DNA of 8,053 nucleotides from Lachnospira sp. UBA2821 (GTDB taxonomy: Bacteria; Bacillota; Clostridia; Lachnospirales; Lachnospiraceae), in contig DEGR01000057.1 of assembly GCA_002351535.1 (NCBI GenBank), positions 1-8,053 on the forward strand, read 5' to 3'. Positions 1 to 5,632 of the stretch are shown here, piece after piece. Every line of letters begins with the position of its first letter. The first letter of the stretch is position 1. Below the pieces are notes generated by a model that did not search any database, was not told where the DNA came from, and saw only the letters and a program-made list of their open reading frames with translations. Both the position numbers and the translations under genes were made by a program.

Positions 1-45
1 ACGCTATGTTTTGAAGCACTTACGGAAAAAGAAGGGGTATTATGA
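1..45 (+). CDS. 3' end of an upstream gene (partial, unidentified)
   Basis: From the first base, frame 1 stays open for 14 codons (TLCFEALTEKEGVL) and stops at a TGA at 43-45. That TGA overlaps the ATG at 42-44 of the next gene in the ATGA arrangement typical of translationally coupled bacterial genes. The fragment is too short to identify. Frame 2 is also open from the left edge, reading RYVLKHLRKKKGYYEKKK to a TAA at 56-58, so the choice of frame rests only on the ATGA overlap and the less lysine-heavy composition. If real, this gene and the small membrane protein share a transcript. Confidence 0.35.
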   Translation, partial: TLCFEALTEKEGVL

Positions 46-389
46 AAAGAAGAAATAATCTTTTGTGGTGTGGATTATACGGTTTAATTAGTTTTTGTAT
101 AGCTTTTTTTGTGTGCTTTATATTTTTATATAAACAAACTGTGGATTATGCAAATATTAATGAATATGCGGGACAGCATATTAATGAAAGTATTATGCAT
201 GACATAATACTGGCTTCAGTGTATAGCATTTTGGCTTTAGTCATTGCTTTGATTGTTGGAAGCATATTTGAGATACTAAGTAAAGAGAAAAAATATCAAA
301 AGTTGGGAATATTAATAGTGCCGGTAATTACGGTTGTGATTTCATGTATAGCATATTTAATAATATTTATTTTATTCTTTCATTTGTAA
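42..389 (+). CDS. small three-helix membrane protein, function unknown
   Basis: I do not recognise this 115-residue protein. It has a basic N-terminus (MKRRNN) and three hydrophobic stretches of membrane-span length, at about residues 8-30, 53-77 and 88-113. A polar loop lies at about 31-52 and a lysine-rich loop (SKEKKYQK) at about 80-87. By the positive-inside rule the N-terminus and the second loop should be cytoplasmic. There is no cleavable signal peptide, because the first hydrophobic stretch is followed by a charged loop with no clear cleavage site. AAGGGG at 32-37 lies only 4 bases before the ATG, a short but workable spacing, and the ATGA overlap suggests coupling to the gene upstream. 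The gene looks clearly more A/T-rich than the rest of the window. It could be an accessory subunit or immunity-type membrane protein of a system lying left of the window, but nothing here shows that. Confidence 0.7.
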   Translation: MKRRNNLLWCGLYGLISFCIAFFVCFIFLYKQTVDYANINEYAGQHINESIMHDIILASVYSILALVIALIVGSIFEILSKEKKYQKLGILIVPVITVVISCIAYLIIFILFFHL

Positions 390-410
390 TATATGTGCTT
401 TGTATTACAA
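384..410 (+). repeat. 8-bp-arm inverted repeat over the stop codon of the small membrane gene
   Basis: TTGTAATA (384-391) and TATTACAA (403-410) are perfect reverse complements with an 11-base loop. The stop codon TAA (387-389) lies in the left arm. The bases after it are A-rich (ttaaaaagaaataaaaat), with no T-run directly after the stem, so this is a poor fit to an intrinsic terminator. It could still form an mRNA 3'-end hairpin. Confidence 0.4.
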
Positions 411-429
411 TTAAAAAGAAATAAAAATC

Positions 430-458
430 TTTAAAAAAATAATGTTAGGTTGTATAAT
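430..458 (+). promoter_or_regulatory. candidate promoter for the DUF3737-MATE genes
   Basis: A perfect -10 hexamer TATAAT lies at 453-458. TTTAAA at 430-435, with a 17-base spacer, matches 4 of 6 positions of the -35 consensus. This would place the transcription start near 465 and leave a leader of about 47 bases before the ATG at 512. The rest of the 390-511 gap is A/T-rich and I see no riboswitch-like structure in it. In such A/T-rich DNA a TATAAT alone is weak evidence, so its position between genes is the main support. Confidence 0.45.
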
Positions 459-511
459 ATCGTGGAGTGAAGTGAAAATATATTTCAAAGGAAGTTGGAG
501 GAAAATACGAC

Positions 512-1369
512 ATGGATAAAATTATACAGGATTATTTGACGGGTGAAAGAGCATTGTTTCAGGGAAACAATTTAGAGATTTATAATACAATATTTGCTGA
601 TGGTGAGTCTCCACTTAAACATAGCAGTGACATAGAATTATATAACAGTATGTTTAAGTGGAAATACCCACTGTGGTACAGCAGAAATATCAGCATGAAA
701 GACTGTACATTGTTTGAAATGGCAAGGGCAGGTATATGGTATACTTACAATGTAAGTGCCGAGGATACAGTTATAGAAGCACCTAAAAATTTCAGACGTG
801 CAGATAAAATACGACTTAAAAATGTTTCATTTCCTAATGCTGAGGAGACATTATGGTGGTGTAATGATATAGAACTTAATAATGTGACGGCAAAGGGGAA
901 TTATTTTGCCATGAACAGCAGTAACATCAAGGCGGACAATTTCACACTTGTAGGAAATTATTCATTTGATGGTTGTAAAAATATAGAGGTGACAAATTCT
1001 AAGCTTATATCTAAAGATGCCTTTTGGAATACAGATAATGTAACTGTAAGAAATTCATTTATATCAGGAGAATATCTGGGCTGGAATGCCAGAAATCTTA
1101 CGTTGATTGACTGTACGATAGAGAGTCTGCAGGGAATGTGTTATATAGACAATCTGGTGATGAAGAATTGTACACTTATAAATACTACCCTTGCATTTGA
1201 GTATTCTTCAGTCGATGCAGATATTAAGGGAAAGGTTGACAGTGTATTTAATCCGGCATCAGGAACGATAAAGGCAGAGCATATCGGAGAACTTATAATC
1301 CAAAAAGATAAGATAGACGCATCAAAGACTAATATTGTATGTAATAATATAGACAAAGAGACAGAATAA
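512..1369 (+). CDS. DUF3737 family right-handed beta-helix-like protein
   Basis: This 285-residue protein resembles the DUF3737 family, whose biochemical role is not known. From about residue 20 to 230 it is built of roughly 20-residue coils with a repeating pattern: an aromatic or small patch, then N-x-x-N-[I/L/V]-x-[I/L/V]-x-[N/D]-[C/S]. Examples are SRNISMKDCTLF, CNDIELNNV, CKNIEVTNSKL, TDNVTVRNSFI, ARNLTLIDCTI and IDNLVMKNCTL. Such repeats are characteristic of parallel beta-helix (pectate-lyase-like) folds, where asparagines and aromatics stack in ladders. There is no signal peptide or membrane span, so it should be cytoplasmic. I see no obvious polysaccharide-lyase catalytic motif. The start is supported by GGAGG at 497-501, 10 bases before the ATG. 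Its TAA directly abuts the ATG of the MATE transporter, so the two are almost certainly co-transcribed. Confidence 0.85.
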   Translation: MDKIIQDYLTGERALFQGNNLEIYNTIFADGESPLKHSSDIELYNSMFKWKYPLWYSRNISMKDCTLFEMARAGIWYTYNVSAEDTVIEAPKNFRRADKIRLKNVSFPNAEETLWWCNDIELNNVTAKGNYFAMNSSNIKADNFTLVGNYSFDGCKNIEVTNSKLISKDAFWNTDNVTVRNSFISGEYLGWNARNLTLIDCTIESLQGMCYIDNLVMKNCTLINTTLAFEYSSVDADIKGKVDSVFNPASGTIKAEHIGELIIQKDKIDASKTNIVCNNIDKETE

Positions 1370-2719
1370 ATGGTAAGAGGTATGGAAAAAGATACATCTG
1401 CAAATATAAAGAAAGAGATAGCGAGGACACTCATCGTGTTGTCAATTCCGACAATGCTTGAGGAAATATTGTCAACACTGTTTCAATATGTGGATACGGC
1501 TATGGTTGGGCATCTGGGAGAGGCGGCCACGGCATCAGTAAGTGTTACGACAACGATAACATGGCTTGTCAACAGTATACCACATGCTATTTCCATAGCA
1601 ATTCTTGCAATGGTTGCAAAGGCATTCGGAGCGAAAGATGAGAACAGAATAAGGAAAATTTCCATGCAGGCACTTATGCTGGCAGTAGTGTGTGGAATAA
1701 TAACAGGTGCTATATCATTAATATGCAGTCCGTATATTCCTGTGTGGATGGGGGCTGACAAATCTATTAGACATGATGCATCAGAATATTTTTTCATAAT
1801 CAGCATTCCGATGATATTCAGAACAGCTTCAATAATACTTGGAGCAGCCATAAGGGCAACGAAGAATACAAAGACACCGATGCTTATCAGTCTGTTTTCA
1901 AACATTTTAAATATAATAATGAATACACTGCTTATCTATATACTTGATATGGGAGTTGCCGGAGCAGCAATAGCTTCTGCAACATCATATATATTCTCAG
2001 GGACACTTATGTTCATAGTATATAGAAGAAATAAATATCTGAACTGGAAGTTTAAAGACTTTATGATAGATGGACATTGTATGGAAGAATGTGCAAAGAT
2101 AGGGATACCTGTCCTTGCGTCAAGTCTTACGTCATGTTTTGGCTATGTAGTATTTGCCGGCATGGTTTCAGGAATGGGAACAACCATATTTGCTGCGCAT
2201 TCTCTTGCGGTAACTGCAGAAACTATATTCTATATTCCGGGGTATGGTTTGAGAACTGCTACTTCCACACTGGTAGGCATATCTCTCGGTGAAAATGATA
2301 TTGAGAAGTTCCATCTGGTAAGTAAGATGAGCATAATATTTACGGTAGGAATGATGGTATTCAGCGGAGTAGTGTTATACTTTGTGGCATATCCGCTTAT
2401 GTGTCTGCTTACAAGCAGCAGGCCTGCGGCAATGCTTGGTGCACAGATGCTTAAAATGGTCTCGTTTACAGAACCGTTTTTTGGCATAATGATAGTTATG
2501 GAAGGAATATTTTACGGACTTGGGCGTACAAAATATGCATTCTTTGTCGAGACGTTCAGTATGTGGGGAATCCGTATATTATTTACATTTATATGTGTGA
2601 AAGTATTTGCACTTGATTTGAGAGCAGTATGGTATTGTATGATAGCGGATAATGTGGTAAAGGCAGTATTACTTGCTATACCGGCGATAGCAAAACGTAA
2701 TAAGATAGAATTCGAATAA
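1370..2719 (+). CDS. MATE family multidrug/toxin efflux transporter
   Basis: This is a 449-residue inner-membrane antiporter of the MATE family, which exports cationic drugs or metabolites in exchange for sodium or protons. The length is normal for the family and about 12 hydrophobic helices are visible in two MatE repeats. The first begins near residue 18 and carries P27 and QYVDTAMVGHLG (39-50), the typical first-helix signature. The second begins near residue 240 (GIPVLAS at 245) and includes IPGYGLRTATSTLVG, which mirrors the first repeat. The substrate cannot be read from sequence, and members near DinF/NorM-like proteins have varied cargo. The start at 1370 is used because AAAGAG (1355-1360) lies 9 bases upstream. 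The alternative ATG at 1382 has AAGAGG only 1 base before it, which is too close. There is no gap after the DUF3737 stop, so translation is probably coupled. Confidence 0.92.
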   Translation: MVRGMEKDTSANIKKEIARTLIVLSIPTMLEEILSTLFQYVDTAMVGHLGEAATASVSVTTTITWLVNSIPHAISIAILAMVAKAFGAKDENRIRKISMQALMLAVVCGIITGAISLICSPYIPVWMGADKSIRHDASEYFFIISIPMIFRTASIILGAAIRATKNTKTPMLISLFSNILNIIMNTLLIYILDMGVAGAAIASATSYIFSGTLMFIVYRRNKYLNWKFKDFMIDGHCMEECAKIGIPVLASSLTSCFGYVVFAGMVSGMGTTIFAAHSLAVTAETIFYIPGYGLRTATSTLVGISLGENDIEKFHLVSKMSIIFTVGMMVFSGVVLYFVAYPLMCLLTSSRPAAMLGAQMLKMVSFTEPFFGIMIVMEGIFYGLGRTKYAFFVETFSMWGIRILFTFICVKVFALDLRAVWYCMIADNVVKAVLLAIPAIAKRNKIEFE

Positions 2720-2753
2720 GGGTGGCAGAAAAGTATATAAGGAGTAAAACAGG

Positions 2754-3635
2754 ATGGAAGATATCAAAAGCAAAAAATTCTGGGAGCATATTGGTGTTGC
2801 AGTAGTTGGAATGCTATTGTTCGCGACAGGCATCAATCTGTTTATTGTGCCTGCAGAATTATATAATGGAGGAGTTCTTGGTATAAGTCAGATTTTGCGT
2901 ACTATACTTGTGCATTATCTGAATTGGTTTTCGGGAACAACTGATATTGCAGGTATTATTAACCTGGTATTGAATGTGCCGCTTTTTATATTGGCATATA
3001 TGTCTATTAGCAAGAGTTTTTTTGCAAGGACAATGTTCTGTGTAATCAGTCAGACAATATTTTTTAGCCTTATTCCTATTCCTGCAAAACCAATTGTATC
3101 AGATTCTTTAACCGCAAGCATAATAGGAGGTATTATGGCAGGAGCCGGTATTGGAATTGCATTGCGGTCCGGTGGCTCAAGTGGTGGTATGGATATTGTT
3201 GGTATGTATTTTGCAAAGAAATACAAGAGTTTTAGTGTAGGCAAGGTATCGCTTGCCGTAAATTGCGTGGTATATGGCATTTGTGCATTTTTATTTGGTC
3301 TGCCAACTGCAATTTACAGTATTATTTATTCGGCAGTAAGTACATTAATGACAGATAAGGCACATATTCAGAACATTAATGTAGAGGTTATGATTTTCAC
3401 CAAAGAAAAACCGGAGCAGATTGTTGAATGTATTGTTCATGAATTTCATCGTGATGCTACATGGTGGGAAGCAAAAGGTGGATATACAGAAGGTAAAACT
3501 TATATGGTAATGACGATTCTGTCTAAATATGAGTGTGAGCATTTAAGACCAAAGCTTAAGAAGATAGATGAACATGCATTTGTTGTTGTAAAGGAAGGAA
3601 TGCGGATAGCAGGAAAATATGAGAAACATTTATAA
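2754..3635 (+). CDS. YitT family membrane protein (DUF161 + DUF2179)
   Basis: This 293-residue protein has the two-part architecture of the YitT family. An N-terminal membrane part (about residues 12-195) holds five to six hydrophobic helices and the glycine-rich GGSSGGMDIVGMYFAKK (140-156), the counterpart of the family's GG-S-T/S-GG-x-D motif. A soluble C-terminal DUF2179 domain follows (about 205-288; VEVMIFTKEKPEQI, then GGYTEGKTYMVMTILSKYE and HAFVVV). The role of the family is not settled; it is usually described as a transporter-like membrane protein, and several paralogues per genome are common. AAGGAG at 2739-2744, 9 bases before the ATG, supports the start. It lies 34 bases after the MATE gene with no terminator or clear promoter between, so the same transcript is likely. 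Confidence 0.9.
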   Translation: MEDIKSKKFWEHIGVAVVGMLLFATGINLFIVPAELYNGGVLGISQILRTILVHYLNWFSGTTDIAGIINLVLNVPLFILAYMSISKSFFARTMFCVISQTIFFSLIPIPAKPIVSDSLTASIIGGIMAGAGIGIALRSGGSSGGMDIVGMYFAKKYKSFSVGKVSLAVNCVVYGICAFLFGLPTAIYSIIYSAVSTLMTDKAHIQNINVEVMIFTKEKPEQIVECIVHEFHRDATWWEAKGGYTEGKTYMVMTILSKYECEHLRPKLKKIDEHAFVVVKEGMRIAGKYEKHL

Positions 3636-3671
3636 ATTATAAGGGAAATAATTTATAATAAGCATTTGTGG

Positions 3672-3684
3672 ATATACTGTATAT
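3672..3684. promoter_or_regulatory. perfect palindrome in the ohyA upstream region, candidate operator
   Basis: ATATAC-T-GTATAT is a perfect 13-base palindrome with a single central base, in the 102-base gap (3636-3737) before oleate hydratase. It overlaps a possible -10 (TATACT, 3673-3678) and lies just downstream of another (TATAAT, 3654-3659). Neither has a strong -35. A second, looser dyad, ATTATAA (3636-3642) and TTATAAT (3653-3659), precedes it. The position fits a repressor site controlling ohyA, but no regulator gene is in the window, and short A/T palindromes arise easily by chance in such DNA. Confidence 0.35.
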
Positions 3685-3737
3685 AGAAACAACTAACAAT
3701 CCGAAACATAACGGAGTATAAAAAGGAGAGTGTTTTT

Positions 3738-5531
3738 ATGTACTATTCAGCAGGAAATTATGAAGCATTTGCAAAGCCTGAGAAACCTAAAGGAGCTGAT
3801 AAAAAAACAGCATACATTATAGGAACAGGTCTTGCCGGACTGTCAGCAGCATTTTATCTTGTAAGAGACGGACAGATAAAGGGAGAGAAGATTCATCTTC
3901 TTGAAAAACTGGAACTTGCAGGTGGCAGTTGTGATGGAAGAAAAGACATAAGAAAAGGCTTTTATATGAGGGGTGGAAGAGAGATGGATAACCACTTTGA
4001 ATGTATGTGGGATATGTTCAGGGATGTTCCGTCTGTTGAAACACCCGGGATTTCTGTACTTGATGAGTATTATTGGCTAAATAAGCATGATCCAAACTAT
4101 TCCCTTTGCAGAGCTACAGAAAAATGTGGACAGGATGCACACACAGATAAGAAGTTTGAACTTGATAAGGAATCGGCGATGGCACTTTCAAAGCTGTTTA
4201 TGACTCCGGAAAAGAATCTTGAGGATAAGAAAATAAGTGAAGTGCTGCCTGATTCTTTCTGGAATACGAACTTCTGGCTTTACTGGCAGACAATGTTTGC
4301 ATTTCAGAGATGGTCATCAGCCCTTGAAATGAAAAGATATCTTTGCAGGTATTGCCATCATATCGATGGTTTACCGGATTTTACGGCACTTAGATTTACA
4401 AAATATAATCAGTACGAAAGTATGATTTTGCCTCTTGTAAAATATCTTGAAAGTCATGGTGTAACTGTGGAATATGGAATGGATATAAAAAATGTTGTCA
4501 TCAGGGAACAAAATGAAAAAAAGCTTGCTACACAGATTGTATATAAGAAAGATGGAAAGACAGATACTATTGAACTTGGTGAAGATGATTTGGTGTTTAT
4601 TACAAATGGCTGCTGTACTGACACATCATGTTATGGAGACCAGAATACGGCACCTGACTTAAGCAATATAAAGAACGGTGCGGGTGAATCATGGGATTTG
4701 TGGAAGAATATAGCCGCACAGGCTGTGGATGAAGAATATGGTAATCCCGATAAATTCTGTGATGATTTTGAAGCAACTAACTGGATGAGCGCAACAGTTG
4801 AAACTTCTGATGAAGAAATTATTCAGAAGATTATCGAGGTATGTAAAAGAGATCCGAGAGACGGAAAGGTTACAACAGGTGGTATTGTAACTGTAAAGGA
4901 CAGTATGGATAACTGGTATCTTTCATGGACAATTAACCGTCAGCCACAGTTTAAGGCACAGGATAAAAATACAGTTCTTATCTGGGTATATGCACTTACA
5001 ACCAATAAAGAAGGAAATTATGTGAAGAAAGCAATGAGAGATTGTACCGGTGAAGAGGTGTGCAGGGAATGGCTCTATCATATAGGTGCTCCAAAAGATA
5101 AGATTGATGATTGGGCAAAGAACCGTTGTAATACGACTACCTGTTTTATGCCATATATTAACGCATTCTTTCAGCCTAGAAAAGAAAAGGACAGACCACT
5201 TGTTGTACCTGATGGGGCTGTTAATTTTGCTTTTATCGGACAGTTTGCCGAAACTCCAAGAGACACGATTTTTACCACTGAGTATTCTATTCGGACCGGT
5301 ATGGAAGCAGTATATACTCTTCTTAATATCGACAGAGGTGTTCCGGAGGTATGGGGTTCTAAATATGATGTAAGAGAGCTGCTTAAGGCAGTATATTATG
5401 CAGTTGACAGAAAATCTATTAATAAACTTCCATTATCATTTAAGGAAAAGATTGTTTTAAAGAAACTTCTTGAAATGGTTAAAGAAACAGATTTGGAACT
5501 TCTGCTTAGGGAAAGTGGATTAATAAAATAG
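3738..5531 (+). CDS. ohyA: oleate hydratase (FAD-dependent fatty acid double-bond hydratase)
   Basis: The enzyme adds water to the cis-9 double bond of free unsaturated fatty acids, turning oleate into 10-hydroxystearate. FAD acts structurally, with no net redox change. In host-associated bacteria this detoxifies membrane-active fatty acids. The 597-residue length matches the family. The dinucleotide-binding GTGLAG is at 29-34 within YIIGTGLAGLSAAFYL, and the FAD-region LLEKLELAGGSCDG is at 54-67. The family loop RGGREM is at 78-83, so catalytic Glu82 is present, and Tyr201 in EMKRYLCRY sits at the position of the catalytic tyrosine known from characterised hydratases. Further family blocks are GLPDFTALRFTKYNQYESMI and, near the C-terminus, a stretch containing NFAFIGQFAETPRDTIFTTEYS. 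AGGAG at 3724-3728, 9 bases upstream, fixes the start. It appears monocistronic or last in its unit, being followed after 7 bases by a long inverted repeat. No adjacent TetR-type regulator is seen. Confidence 0.96.
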   Translation: MYYSAGNYEAFAKPEKPKGADKKTAYIIGTGLAGLSAAFYLVRDGQIKGEKIHLLEKLELAGGSCDGRKDIRKGFYMRGGREMDNHFECMWDMFRDVPSVETPGISVLDEYYWLNKHDPNYSLCRATEKCGQDAHTDKKFELDKESAMALSKLFMTPEKNLEDKKISEVLPDSFWNTNFWLYWQTMFAFQRWSSALEMKRYLCRYCHHIDGLPDFTALRFTKYNQYESMILPLVKYLESHGVTVEYGMDIKNVVIREQNEKKLATQIVYKKDGKTDTIELGEDDLVFITNGCCTDTSCYGDQNTAPDLSNIKNGAGESWDLWKNIAAQAVDEEYGNPDKFCDDFEATNWMSATVETSDEEIIQKIIEVCKRDPRDGKVTTGGIVTVKDSMDNWYLSWTINRQPQFKAQDKNTVLIWVYALTTNKEGNYVKKAMRDCTGEEVCREWLYHIGAPKDKIDDWAKNRCNTTTCFMPYINAFFQPRKEKDRPLVVPDGAVNFAFIGQFAETPRDTIFTTEYSIRTGMEAVYTLLNIDRGVPEVWGSKYDVRELLKAVYYAVDRKSINKLPLSFKEKIVLKKLLEMVKETDLELLLRESGLIK

Positions 5532-5538
5532 CAATATC

Positions 5539-5583
5539 ATTATTATGGCATATACAGATAATGACTGTATATGCTATAATAAT
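5539..5583. repeat. long inverted repeat (19-bp arms, 7-base loop) after ohyA
   Basis: The arms 5539-5557 and 5565-5583 pair over 19 positions, with only one G-T opposition (5547/5575), around the loop ATAATGA (5558-5564). The inner ten pairs are GCATATACAG with CTGTATATGC; the outer eight are ATTATTAT with ATAATAAT. It begins 7 bases after the ohyA stop. No T-run follows on the plus strand (the next bases are atgcaatgaaaag), so it is not a textbook intrinsic terminator. It can nonetheless fold at the 3' end of an ohyA transcript, or act as a DNA dyad. The right arm contains the extended -10 of the next gene's promoter. Confidence 0.75.
5551..5580 (+). promoter_or_regulatory. extended -10 promoter for the AAA-ATPase-like gene
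   Basis: TGCTATAAT at 5572-5580 is a perfect extended -10 (TGn plus TATAAT). TATACA at 5551-5556, with an 18-base spacer, matches 4 of 6 of the -35 consensus. Transcription should start near 5587, giving a leader of about 46 bases before the ATG at 5633. Both elements lie inside the inverted repeat, so a protein binding the dyad would cover the promoter. A second TATAAT at 5606-5611 lacks a -35 and is less likely. Confidence 0.55.
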
Positions 5584-5632
5584 ATGCAATGAAAAGACGT
5601 GAGGATATAATAGAAAATGGCAGGTGAACAGT

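Noticed and set aside
390..511. Riboswitch or other structured leader before the DUF3737 gene
   Set aside because: The gap is short and A-rich, with no extended base pairing or recognisable conserved riboswitch core.
1141..1434. 97-codon minus-strand frame across the DUF3737-MATE junction
   Set aside because: It lies antisense to two well-supported genes and shows no ribosome-binding site or family resemblance; it is a shadow frame.
1483..1905. 140-codon minus-strand frame inside the MATE gene
   Set aside because: Its hydrophobic look comes from reading the complement of membrane-helix codons; the plus-strand MATE protein explains the region fully.
5539..5583. Intrinsic terminator for ohyA
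   Set aside because: The stem is long, but no T-run follows on the plus strand and the arms are mostly A/T; recorded as an inverted repeat instead.
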